From the NCBI GenBank assembly GCA_963733945.1, contig CAVTFD010000026.1:62001-126000 (forward strand): DNA of 64,000 bases, read 5' to 3'. A program made the position numbers and the translations under genes. Numbering within the stretch: position 1 is the stretch's first letter; each line of letters opens with the position of its first letter. The notes beneath the pieces are model-generated. The model was not told the DNA's origin. It worked only from the letters and a program-made list of their open reading frames with translations, and did not search any database. Origin of the DNA: AP-15 sp963733945 (lineage in GTDB: Bacteria > Pseudomonadota > Alphaproteobacteria > ATCC43930 > CGMCC-115725). Of this stretch, positions 43,470 through 51,527 are shown in pieces.

Positions 43470-44882
43470 ATGAAAACGGCCCGTTTGTCGGCAGCCCCTC
43501 AACCTCCAGCCGCGCGGGGCCCTGTCTCTCGCCGCCCGCGGGGCGAGGGCTGGGGTGAGGGGCTACCGCGGCGGCGGCGATTCGCGTGGTTCTCCGCGCT
43601 CCGGGTCTACCGTGAACCACGGCTGATCGCCGTGCTGCTGATGGGGTTTTCGAGCGGATTGCCGCTCGCCCTGACCTTTGCAACCTTGTCGTTCCGGCTG
43701 GCCGAGATCGGCGTCTCGCGCACCGCGATCGGGCTGTTCGCGCTGGTCGGCGTGCCCTACAGCGTCAAGTTTCTGTGGTCGCCGCTGATCGATCGGCTGC
43801 CGATCCCGTTGTTTACCGCGAAACTGGGTCGGCGGCGCGGCTGGGCATTGGCAATCCAGCCGCTATTGGGGTTGGCGATTTTGGCGCTCGGTTTCGCCGA
43901 TCCGAAAGCGGCGCCCGGCCTGACCGCGCTCGTCGCCCTCGCGGTGGCGTTTTTGTCGGCGAGCCAGGACATCGTCATCGACGCCTACCGGATCGAGCTG
44001 CTGCGCCCCGAGGAGCAGGGCGCCGGGGCCGCTGCGACGCAATGGGGCTACCGCTTTGGCATGCTGGCGGCGTCGGCCGGCGCGCTTTACGCCGCGAGCT
44101 TTGGCGGGTGGCGTTTTTCCTATGGGTTGATGGCGGCGCTGATGCTCGTCGGCATGGCCACCGTTTGGTTCACTCCGGAGCCGGGCGGCGCCCTGCCGCT
44201 GGAGCGATTACCCGGGCCCACGGCTCTCGCCCGGGTCGCGGCCTGGCTCGAACGCGCCGTCCTCGCTCCGTTCAAGGACATGCTGACGCGGCCGGGGGCC
44301 TTGGCGATCCTCGCTTTTGTCGTCCTCTACAAGTTCGGCGACGCGCTCGCCGCCACGATGTCGAACCCGCTCTATGTGTCGCTCGGCTTCACCAAGGTCG
44401 AGGTCGCCAATATCGGCAAAATCTATGGTTTCGCCGCGAGCCTCGCCGGGCTCGCGCTAGGCGGTGTCGTCGTGCTACGGCTGGGGGTGATGCGCGCGCT
44501 CCTGATCTGCGGCATTCTGCAGATGCTGTCCAACCTGATGTATGCGGTGCAGGCCTGGGCCGGCCACAGTGTGCCGGTTCTGGCGTTGACGATCGGGGTC
44601 GAAAATCTGACCGGGGGCATGGGGTCGGCAGCCTTCGTCGCCTATCTGTCCGGCCTGTGCAACATCGCCTTTACCGCGACCCAATACGCGCTGTTGTCGT
44701 CCCTGGCGGCGGTCGGTCGCACCACCTTGTCGGCCTCGGGGGGTGCGCTCGCCGACGCGCTCGGGTGGAGCCCGTTCTTCCTGCTCAGCACTGCCGCCTG
44801 CTTGCCCGGTCTCGCCCTCCTCGTCTGGATCATGCGGGAGCCGGCTGACCACCGACCTCGACAATCCGACGGTCAACCGTAG
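43470..44882 (+). CDS. AmpG-family MFS transporter
   Basis: Major-facilitator protein of 470 aa with 12 helices, similar to AmpG muropeptide (GlcNAc-anhydroMurNAc-peptide) permeases. Signatures: LRVYREPRLIAVLLMGFSSG, LPLALTFATLSF, PYSVKFLWSPLIDRLPIP, the FLSASQDIVIDAYRIELL loop with its conserved Asp-Ala-Tyr, and the late FVAYLSGLCNIAFTATQYAL helix. The first 35 residues from the ATG at 43470 (including PRGEGWGEG) are encoded by an intergenic-type repeat and are not part of the family, so the true start may be further in, although no better start codon is visible. Confidence 0.85.
   Translation: MKTARLSAAPQPPAARGPVSRRPRGEGWGEGLPRRRRFAWFSALRVYREPRLIAVLLMGFSSGLPLALTFATLSFRLAEIGVSRTAIGLFALVGVPYSVKFLWSPLIDRLPIPLFTAKLGRRRGWALAIQPLLGLAILALGFADPKAAPGLTALVALAVAFLSASQDIVIDAYRIELLRPEEQGAGAAATQWGYRFGMLAASAGALYAASFGGWRFSYGLMAALMLVGMATVWFTPEPGGALPLERLPGPTALARVAAWLERAVLAPFKDMLTRPGALAILAFVVLYKFGDALAATMSNPLYVSLGFTKVEVANIGKIYGFAASLAGLALGGVVVLRLGVMRALLICGILQMLSNLMYAVQAWAGHSVPVLALTIGVENLTGGMGSAAFVAYLSGLCNIAFTATQYALLSSLAAVGRTTLSASGGALADALGWSPFFLLSTAACLPGLALLVWIMREPADHRPRQSDGQP
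43520..43564 (+). repeat. GC-rich palindromic interspersed repeat (GEGWGEG type)
   Basis: The stretch CTCTCGCCGCCCGCGGGGCG, continuing AGGGCTGGGGTGAGGGG, is the palindromic element seen in many proteobacterial genomes between genes, readable as PRGEGWGEG. The inner part (CGCCGCCCGCGGGGCG) forms a hairpin. Here it lies inside the annotated 5' end of ampG. Known from general experience with such genomes; only one copy is in this window. Confidence 0.6.
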
Positions 44883-45631
44883 GCGAGTAGCCGGGCGCGG
44901 TGCCGATCGAGCCAGGCGCGCGGCTGCGCGTTGCCCGGCGCCAGTCTCTCTACCAGCCGCCAGAAGCGCGGCCCGTGATTCATCTCGGCGAGATGCGCTA
45001 CTTCGTGGGCGACGACATAGTCGATGACCCGCTCGGGAGCGAAGATCAGCCGCCAGCTGAAGGACAGATTGCCGCTCGCCGCGCAGCTGCCCCAGCGGCT
45101 TTTGGTATCGCGCACGCTGACTTTTGCCACCTTGTGGCCGATGCTCGCGGCGAGCGGTCGCGCGCGCCGCGCCAATTCGTCAAGGGCGAGCGCCGCAAGA
45201 TGGTCCTGGACCCGGCGCGGAATATGCCGCGGATCGCCGCGCACGCGGATTTCGCCGTCCCCAACCACTACCGGGGGCGCCGAGCAGTCGAGCGATCGAC
45301 AAATCCGGTGCGGCACGTCCATCACCGGCACGATCGCCCCTTCGACGAACGGCACCGCGCCGGGCAGGGCCCCGAGGCGGGCGGTGATCCATCCCCGTTT
45401 GTCTTTGAGAAAACGCAGACCAAGTTCGGCCGGCACATCGCGCGGCAGCACCAATTCGACCCGGCGTTCGGCGGCGTCGATCCGCAATCCGACGCGTCGC
45501 GCCCTCGGGCTGACCCGGATCGACACCGGGGCGCCAAGGTCGAGCGCCGCCGCTTGCCGGCCGATCTCGGCCAATGCCGATTCGCCGCGCGGCCGGTCAG
45601 AGCCGGGAGAGATGCTGCGAAAGCCCGCCAT
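44873..45631 (-). CDS. YgjP/SprT-like metallopeptidase
   Basis: DUF45 family zinc metallopeptidase of 252 aa. The active-site motif is VVAHEVAHLAEMNHGPRFWR (HEVAH plus the downstream His), preceded by the family stretch SVRDTKSRWGSCAASGNLSF and LIFAPERVIDYVV. The N-terminal half (VSIRVSPRARRVGLRIDAAE) is the usual beta-rich lead. The physiological substrate is unknown. It overlaps the convergent ampG by 10 bp. Confidence 0.88.
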   Translation of the reverse strand: MAGFRSISPGSDRPRGESALAEIGRQAAALDLGAPVSIRVSPRARRVGLRIDAAERRVELVLPRDVPAELGLRFLKDKRGWITARLGALPGAVPFVEGAIVPVMDVPHRICRSLDCSAPPVVVGDGEIRVRGDPRHIPRRVQDHLAALALDELARRARPLAASIGHKVAKVSVRDTKSRWGSCAASGNLSFSWRLIFAPERVIDYVVAHEVAHLAEMNHGPRFWRLVERLAPGNAQPRAWLDRHRARLLAYG

Positions 45632-45770
45632 TTCGCTGCCTTTGCCCGAGAATTTGCCGACCCATGTGCCGAGCCGTCACAAAAGCTTTCCGCCGCTGTC
45701 TTGATTCCGCAAGCCCGTTGGCGCTAGGTCGCATATGGGCGGGAAAAATCGAACGTTAGGGGGGCCCGAG

Positions 45771-47088
45771 ATGAAATACGCGTTGCTCGCCACCGCGGTG
45801 GCGGCGCTGTTCGCTGCGTCGATCAGCGCCGCGTCTGCCGACGGTCTCGAGCTGCAGTGGTGGCACGCGATGACGGCGACCAATGCCAAGGTAGTCAACA
45901 AGATTGCCGCCGACTTCAATGCGTCGCAGAGCGAATACCGAGGTCGTACCGGTGTTCAAGGGCACTTATGCCGAGACGATGAATGCCGGCATCGCGGCCT
46001 ACCGCGCCGGCAAGCCGCCGCACATCATCCAGATCTTCGAGGTCGGCACGGCGACGATGATGGCGGCCAAAGGCGCGGTGAAGCCGGTCTATCAGCTGAT
46101 GAAGGAGGCCGGCGAGCCGTTCGACCCGAACGCCTATCTGCCCGCGGTGACCGGCTATTACAGCACCGCCGACGGCAAGATGTTGTCATTGCCGTTCAAC
46201 AGCTCGACCGCGATTACCTATTGGAACAAGGCGCTGTTCAAGAAGGCCGGCCTCGACTCGGATAAGCCGCCCAAGACCTGGCCCGAGACATTTGCCGTGG
46301 CCGAGAAGCTGCGCGCCGCCGGTGTGCCGTGCGGGTTTACCGCGGGGTGGATCAGCTGGACCCAGCTCGAACAGTTCAGCGCTTGGCACAATTTGCCTTT
46401 TGCGAGCAAGGCCGATGGCTTCGACGGCCCCGATGCCCGCCTCGAATTCAACAATCCGACTGTCGTCAGGCACATCGCCAATCTGGCGGTGGCGCAAAAG
46501 GACAAGAGCTTTGATTATGGCGGGCGCACCAGCGAACCAGAGGGCAAGTTTCTGAACGGTGAGTGCGGAATGATCCAGACTTCGTCCGGCGCCTACGGAA
46601 TCTTCAAATCCGGCGCAAAATTCGATTTCGGGATGACCGAGCTCCCCTATTACCCGGATGTTCCGGGCGCGCCGCAGAATTCGATCATCGGCGGCGCCAG
46701 CCTGTGGGTCATGGCAGGCAAGACCGCCGAGGAATACAAGGGCGTCGCAAAATTCTTCACGTTTGTGTCGCAAACCGGCCTGCAGCGAGAGCTGCACCAG
46801 GTGACCGGCTATTTGCCGATCACCAAGGCCGCGTACGAGGCGACCAAGGCCTCCGGCTTTTATCAAAAGAATCCGGGCCGCGAGATCCCGATCCTGCAGA
46901 TGACGGCAAAACCGCCGACCGAGAATTCGCGCGGGCTGCGCCTCGGCAATCTGGTCCAGATCCGCGACATCATCGCCGAGGATCTCGAAGCGGTCTTTGC
47001 CGGCAAGGAGACCGCGCAGACGGGTCTCGACGATGCGGTCAAGCGCGGCAACGCTTTGCTGACGCAGTTCGAGCAGAATACCCGGTAG
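45771..47088 (+). pseudogene. ugpB: UgpB-like glycerol-3-phosphate binding protein, frameshifted
   Basis: Periplasmic binding protein of an sn-glycerol-3-phosphate-type ABC importer. The signal peptide MKYALLATAVAALFAASI and the mature start LELQWWHAMTATNAKVVNKI lie in one frame. At 45938-45939 one extra C shifts the frame, and the rest continues in another frame (VVPVFKGTYAETMNAGIAAY, LPFNSSTAITYWNKALFKKA, GGASLWVMAGKTAEEYKGVA). Removing one base gives a normal protein of about 438 aa. The 3' 189 bp are duplicated 1.18 kb downstream. ugpA and ugpE follow after a 2 kb interruption. Confidence 0.85.
46900..47088 (+). repeat. Direct repeat copy A: 3' end of ugpB
   Basis: The last 189 bp of the ugpB-like gene, from ATGACGGCAAAACCG to the stop codon, recur at 48084-48270. 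The copies differ at about a dozen positions. Copy A is in frame with the gene and presumably the original. Confidence 0.9.
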
Positions 47089-47095
47089 CACCGAG

Positions 47096-48082
47096 GTGAA
47101 ACGGCGCGAGTTCATCACCGCGCTGGCCGCCCTGGCGGCATGGCCGTTCGCCGGGCATGCCGAGCAGCCCGAGGGGGTCCCCCGCCTTGGCGTGTTGATA
47201 GGTTTCTCCGAGAACGACCGGTTCACTCGGAGCTTTGTGTCGGCCTTTACGGATGCGCTGGGGCGTCTCGGGTGGGTCGAGGGCAAGAATATCCGGATCG
47301 ACTACCGCTTCGCCGCGAGCGATCCAACTCTCTACAAAACCTATGCGGCAGAACTGGTCGGCCTGATGCCGGACGCAATTCTCGCAAGCCCCGGGACGGC
47401 GGTTCCGGCGCTGCTTGAGCAGACGCGCACGATACCGATCGTCTTCGTGCTCCTGCCCGATCCCGCCGGGCTGGGCTTTGTCCATAGCCTCGCGCGGCCC
47501 GGCGGCAACCTCACGGGGTTCAGCTCCTATGACGCGCCGATGATCGGAAAATGGCTGCAATTGCTCAAGGAAGTCGCGCGCAGCGTCACGCGGGTCGCCA
47601 TCATCTTCAACCGTGACACCGCTTTCTTCAACCCATCGCTCAAACGCGAGATCGAGGCCACCGCCCCGTCCGTTGGGGTGACAGCGACGTTTGCCCCGGT
47701 GCACGACGACGCGTCGATCGAGGACGCCATCGCCGCCCTGGCGCGCGAGCCGGGAGGCGGCCTGATCAGCTTGCCGGACAGTTTCAACACGACACATCGC
47801 GATATGATAATCGCCGCCGCAGCCCGTCACAATTTGCCCCTGATCGGCACGCCGGACTTTCCCGGAGCCGGCGGCCTGATGTCCTACATGTTCGACCCGG
47901 TCGAATTGCACGCGCAGGCGGCATCCTATATCGACCGCATCCTCAAGGGCGCCAGCCCGGCCGATCTCCCGGTTCAGCAGCCGACGAAATACTCGCTGAT
48001 CATCAACCTCAAGACCGCCAAGGCGCTCGGCCTCACGATCCCGCCGGCGCTGCTTGCGACCGCCGACCAAGTGATCGAATGA
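47096..48082 (+). CDS. ABC transporter substrate-binding protein (TrpX-like family)
   Basis: ABC_sub_bind family protein of 328 aa. It begins with a Tat-like leader (MKRREFITALAALAAWPFAG), followed by PRLGVLIGFSENDRFTRSF, LGRLGWVEGKNIRIDYRFA, the RTIPIVFVLLPDPAGLGFV block, ARPGGNLTGFSSYD and a C-terminal ILKGASPADLPVQQPTKYSL. Such genes are often orphan and highly duplicated in soil Alphaproteobacteria. It starts at GTG 47096, 7 nt after ugpB, and ends 1 nt before a copy of the ugpB 3' end, so it appears inserted in the ugp operon. It is not related to UgpB in sequence, and no partner permease of its own family is present. Confidence 0.88.
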   Translation: MKRREFITALAALAAWPFAGHAEQPEGVPRLGVLIGFSENDRFTRSFVSAFTDALGRLGWVEGKNIRIDYRFAASDPTLYKTYAAELVGLMPDAILASPGTAVPALLEQTRTIPIVFVLLPDPAGLGFVHSLARPGGNLTGFSSYDAPMIGKWLQLLKEVARSVTRVAIIFNRDTAFFNPSLKREIEATAPSVGVTATFAPVHDDASIEDAIAALAREPGGGLISLPDSFNTTHRDMIIAAAARHNLPLIGTPDFPGAGGLMSYMFDPVELHAQAASYIDRILKGASPADLPVQQPTKYSLIINLKTAKALGLTIPPALLATADQVIE

Positions 48083-48083
48083 G

Positions 48084-48270
48084 ATGACAGCGAAGCCGCC
48101 GACCGAGAATTTGCGGGCTGCGCCTCGGCAATCTGGTCCAGATCCGCGACATCATCGCCGAGGATCTCGAAGCAGTCTTTGCCGGCAAGCAGACCGCGCA
48201 GGCAGGTCTCGACGATGCGGTCAAGCGCGGCAACGCTTTGCTGACGCAGTTCGAGCAGAATACGCGATAG
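48084..48270 (+). repeat. Direct repeat copy B: duplicated 3' end of ugpB
   Basis: 187 bp nearly identical to 46900-47088, beginning 1 nt after the stop of the substrate-binding gene and ending with the equivalent TAG at 48270. A 2 bp deletion (GAATTTGCGGG against GAATTCGCGCGGG) breaks the frame, so it codes for nothing. With copy A it brackets a unit of about 1.18 kb. Confidence 0.9.
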
Positions 48271-48487
48271 TTTCGAGCGCAACTCTCAGCTGGATCCGGT
48301 GGCTACGGTCGGGCTCGGTGCGGCTAGCCATGCGCCGCCCTAGTCCCACACTGGTTTTCAGGATGCCCGACACCGGGGCTAAGCGATTCACGGCCTCTTC
48401 AGTACCCGATTTTAACCCGTCAGCACTCAGAGGCGCGGCGCGGACCAATCTGCCATGCTTCTCAGCGGCGCGAATTTTTAGATCGAG

Positions 48488-48503
48488 TGTGACGTAGGTC
48501 ACA
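48488..48503 (+). promoter_or_regulatory. Perfect CRP/FNR-superfamily operator TGTGA-N6-TCACA
   Basis: TGTGACGTAGGTCACA matches both half-sites of the CRP consensus exactly. It lies 68 bp upstream of the start of the orphan gene at 48571, inside the stretch 48271-48570, which otherwise holds no gene that I can recognise. Which regulator binds is not visible here; alphaproteobacterial CRP-like proteins use this half-site, FNR-type ones TTGAT. Confidence 0.55.
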
Positions 48504-48536
48504 GCACCGACAAGCAACCGACCTTAAGGTTAAAGG

Positions 48537-48553
48537 GCGCAAATTTTTTGCGC
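48537..48553 (+). promoter_or_regulatory. Inverted repeat just before the ribosome site
   Basis: GCGCAAA-TTT-TTTGCGC, a perfect 7 bp stem with a 3 nt loop (the arms can pair alternatively around the T run). It ends 17 nt before the start codon of the orphan gene and immediately before its GGAGCGGAGG ribosome site, where a hairpin or operator could control initiation. Confidence 0.45.
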
Positions 48554-48570
48554 TTGGAGCGGAGGTATCC

Positions 48571-48948
48571 ATGTCTGCAAACAAGTTCGTGCTCAAGCAC
48601 CGCCATATTGAGGTCGACTACACTATCGGCATCACTCCGGGACTGCCGGCTCTGGTCTACAAAGACGGCCCCGAGGTGAAAACCTTCAAGACCAATGAGA
48701 TCACAACAGATCAGACGGCGCTCGGCTCTTTGGTCTCGATTGTGCTGGTGCGAACGATCGATACCGGCGGTGAGAGGTTTGGTTTCTTCCTCCCCCAACT
48801 TGACGTTCCTTCGGGGCATACTGAGAGCTTCTATACGGCGGGCGTCTACGAAAAGTTCAGTGGGCCTGACTCAGTGCCCCGGCGTCCACCATCGTGGCGC
48901 TGCATCGACATGCACGGCACGGCACAAACGGTGATCGTACCGCTGTAA
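48571..48948 (+). CDS. Conserved-looking hypothetical protein, 125 aa
   Basis: I do not recognise this family. The protein has no signal peptide or membrane segment and alternates short hydrophobic strands and turns (FVLKHRHIEVDYTIG, LPALVYKDGPEVKTFKTNEI, LGSLVSIVLVRTID, TAQTVIVPL), suggesting a small beta-rich fold. Coding is supported by a strong GGAGCGGAGG ribosome site 6 nt before the ATG, normal codon use, and an upstream region with a perfect CRP-like site and a hairpin. It sits in the insertion between ugpB and ugpA. Confidence 0.6.
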   Translation: MSANKFVLKHRHIEVDYTIGITPGLPALVYKDGPEVKTFKTNEITTDQTALGSLVSIVLVRTIDTGGERFGFFLPQLDVPSGHTESFYTAGVYEKFSGPDSVPRRPPSWRCIDMHGTAQTVIVPL

Positions 48949-49108
48949 GAGTACGGCGCCGACGAATGATCCGACAGAACGATCGCGCGTGACCGCGTCA
49001 GCTGATGCTGTATCACCTGACCGCACGCGTGTAATTGTGTAACCGATCTTGCCACCCCCATCCCGGCCGTACCCTGGGTAGGCGCTCCCGCTGTCGCGTA
49101 ACCACCGG

Positions 49109-50029
49109 GTGGGCTGGGGTGGGGCGCCCCGAAGAGGAAGGGTCCTGGAACGCCGCGTATTCTTTGCCGGCCGGCTGTTTCCGGCGCTGCTGCTCGCGCC
49201 GCAGCTTGCGGTGACGATCGTCTTTTTCTTTTGGCCGGCGGCGCAGGCGTTGCTGCAATCGGTACGGCGCGAGGACGCCTTTGGCTTATCGACGCGCTTT
49301 GTCGGCCTCGACAATTTCGCGGCGATTTTTTCCGATCCATTCTATCTCGCCTCGGTCGAGGTCAGCTTCGTCTTCAGTCTCGCCGTCGCGACTCTGGCGC
49401 TGACCTCGGGACTGCTGTTCGCGGTGATGGCCGACCGGGTCGTGCGCGGCGCGGCCTTTTATAAAACGGTGCTGCTGCTGCCCTATGCGATCGCCCCGGC
49501 GATCGCCGGCGTCCTTTGGCTGTTTCTGTTCAATCCGAGCTTTGGCGTCGTCGGGTCGGCTTTGCGGCATATCGGCATCGACTGGAATTTTCTGCTCAAT
49601 GGCCGCCAGGCTTTGCTGTTGGTGATTCTCGCCGCCGCCTGGAAGCAGATCGGCTATAATTTCCTGTTCTTTCTCGCCGGGTTGCAGGCGATCCCGAAAT
49701 CCTTGCTCGAAGCCGCCGCCCTCGACGGCGCCGGCCCGCGCCGCAGGTTCTGGCGGATCACCCTTCCGCTGCTGGCGCCAACAAGCTTTTTCCTGCTCGT
49801 CGTCAACATCGTCTACGCGTTCTTCGACACTTTCGGGATCATCCAGAACGTGACCCAGGGCGGGCCGGACAAGGCCACCGAGATCCTGGTCTTCAGGGTC
49901 TGGTACGATGGCGTCGTCGGTCTCGATATCGGCGGCTCGGCGGCGCAATCGGTGATCCTGATGGCGATCGTTATCGCCCTGACCGCGGCTCAGTTCCGCT
50001 TTGTCGAGCGGCGGGTGCATTACGCATGA
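49109..50029 (+). CDS. ugpA: Glycerol-3-phosphate ABC permease UgpA
   Basis: Inner-membrane permease of the Ugp importer, close to E. coli UgpA over its whole length (306 aa, six helices). Diagnostic segments: LFPALLLAPQLAVTIVFFFW, FVGLDNFAAIFSDPFYLASV, YKTVLLLPYAIAPAIAGVLW, the EAA loop SLLEAAALDGAGPRRRFWRI, and NIVYAFFDTFGIIQNVTQGG. The annotated start is GTG 49109; the first 10-12 residues come from GC-rich repeat-like DNA, and the true start may be near 49142 behind AGAGGAAGG. The gene ends 24 bp before ugpE. Confidence 0.9.
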   Translation: MGWGGAPRRGRVLERRVFFAGRLFPALLLAPQLAVTIVFFFWPAAQALLQSVRREDAFGLSTRFVGLDNFAAIFSDPFYLASVEVSFVFSLAVATLALTSGLLFAVMADRVVRGAAFYKTVLLLPYAIAPAIAGVLWLFLFNPSFGVVGSALRHIGIDWNFLLNGRQALLLVILAAAWKQIGYNFLFFLAGLQAIPKSLLEAAALDGAGPRRRFWRITLPLLAPTSFFLLVVNIVYAFFDTFGIIQNVTQGGPDKATEILVFRVWYDGVVGLDIGGSAAQSVILMAIVIALTAAQFRFVERRVHYA

Positions 50030-50053
50030 CCCCCCGAGGCACGATCGGCTGAG

Positions 50054-50899
50054 ATGGCAGGTTCCGGCAGAGGCGCCTGGATCCCGCACGCGGTGCTGCT
50101 GGCCGGGCTGGCGCTGGTATTGTTTCCGATCTATGTCGCGTTTGTCGCCTCGAGCCTGACCTTGCGCGATATCCTCGATGCGCCGATGACGCTCATTCCG
50201 GGCCCCTATTTTTTTGCCAACTACCGGGCGGCGCTGGCGGAGGGGACGATCGGCACCAGCGGCCAGGGGGTCGCGGGGATGATGGCGAACAGCCTGGTCA
50301 TGGCGCTGGCCATCGCCGTCGGCAAGATCGCGATCTCGCTGCCTTCGGCCTATGCGGTCGTGTTCTTTCGCTTCCCGCTGCGCCGGCTATGTTTCTGGGC
50401 GATCTTTGTCACCTTAATGCTGCCGGTCGAGGTGCGGATCATCCCGACCTATCAGGTCGCCGCCGATCTGCGGTTGATCGACAGCTATGCCGGGCTCGCT
50501 CTGCCGCTGATCGCCTCGGCGACGGCGACGTTGCTGTTTCGCCAGTTCTTTCTGACCATCCCCGACGAAATCGTCGAGGCGGCAAAGCTCGACGGCGCGG
50601 GCCCTTGGCGCTTTTTGGTCTGGATCGCGATCCCATTGTCGCGCACCAACATCGCCGCGCTGTTCGTGATCCTGTTCATCTATGGCTGGAACCAGTATTT
50701 GTGGCCGCTGCTCGTCACCAACAGCCCGGCAATGACGACGATCGTCGTTGGCATCCGCCAGATGATCGGTACCGGCGATGCGCAGACCGCCTGGCACCTG
50801 GTCATGGCGACGGCATTGCTGGCGATGTTGCCGCCGGTCGCGGTGGTGCTGGCGATGCAGCGCTGGTTCGTCGCCGGGCTGATTGAGCCGGAGAAGTGA
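50054..50899 (+). CDS. ugpE: Glycerol-3-phosphate ABC permease UgpE
   Basis: Second permease of the Ugp importer, 281 aa, six helices, with PHAVLLAGLALVLFPIYVAF at the start and the EAA loop EIVEAAKLDGAGPWRFLVWI that docks the ATPase. It ends with VAVVLAMQRWFVAGLIEPEK as in family members. The ATPase gene ugpC, normally next, is absent; the convergent rdgB gene follows after 22 bp. The importer must borrow an ATPase encoded elsewhere. Confidence 0.93.
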   Translation: MAGSGRGAWIPHAVLLAGLALVLFPIYVAFVASSLTLRDILDAPMTLIPGPYFFANYRAALAEGTIGTSGQGVAGMMANSLVMALAIAVGKIAISLPSAYAVVFFRFPLRRLCFWAIFVTLMLPVEVRIIPTYQVAADLRLIDSYAGLALPLIASATATLLFRQFFLTIPDEIVEAAKLDGAGPWRFLVWIAIPLSRTNIAALFVILFIYGWNQYLWPLLVTNSPAMTTIVVGIRQMIGTGDAQTAWHLVMATALLAMLPPVAVVLAMQRWFVAGLIEPEK

Positions 50900-50921
50900 C
50901 CGCCGGCGCAGGGCCGCCAGC

Positions 50922-51527
50922 TCAACGATCAACGAAACACGCTTCGGCAAGCCTAGCAAAGGCGCGGGCGCGGTGGCTGATTTGATGCTTCTCAGCCGGG
51001 TCCATCTCGCCGAAGGTTTGGGCGCCGCCGTCCTCGGGAACAAACATCGGGTCGTAGCCGAAGCCGCGCTCGCCGCGCGGCGGCCAAACGAGATGGCCCG
51101 CGGCCTCGCCACGAAACCACTCGATGCCGCCGTCGGGCCAGGCAAGGGCGAGGACGGCGACAAAAAACGCGCTCCGGTCAAGATCTTTGAGCTCGCGCTG
51201 AACGCGGGTCATCGCCAGCCGAAAATCCTTGGCCGGGCCGGCCCAGCGCGCGGAGAAGATCCCGGGCGCCCCGCTTAGTGCCGGGACGACGAGCCCGGAA
51301 TCATCGGCCAGCGCCGGCAATCCGCTCGCCTCCGCTGCGGCCGTCGCCTTCAACACCGCATTGGCCTCGAAGCTGTCGCCGGTCTCTTCAGGCTCGGGGA
51401 GTCCGAGCGCGCCAGCCGAGACGGCGCCGACCCCAAACTGCGCCAACAGCGCCGCGATCTCCTCGACCTTGCCCTCGTTGTGACTGGCGATAACCAACCG
51501 TTCGCCGTGGAATCGACGGGCCATCAC
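50922..51527 (-). CDS. rdgB: Non-canonical purine NTP pyrophosphatase RdgB/HAM1
   Basis: House-cleaning enzyme (201 aa) that hydrolyses dITP, XTP and ITP to monophosphates. Signatures: VIASHNEGKVEEIAALLAQF at the start (SHNxGK), ETGDSFEANAVLKATAAAEA, LALADDSGL-type ALADDSGLVVPALSG, PGIFSARWAGP, and FGYDPMFVPEDGGAQTFGEM. Its ATG overlaps the rph stop (ATGA). The rph-rdgB pair is a conserved arrangement. Confidence 0.96.
   Translation of the reverse strand: MMARRFHGERLVIASHNEGKVEEIAALLAQFGVGAVSAGALGLPEPEETGDSFEANAVLKATAAAEASGLPALADDSGLVVPALSGAPGIFSARWAGPAKDFRLAMTRVQRELKDLDRSAFFVAVLALAWPDGGIEWFRGEAAGHLVWPPRGERGFGYDPMFVPEDGGAQTFGEMDPAEKHQISHRARAFARLAEACFVDR

Noticed and set aside
49068..49112. 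A GGTGG/TAACC-type repeat upstream of ugpA.
   Set aside because: It resembles the GGGTTACG...AACCCACC intergenic element only loosely, so I did not list it as a feature.
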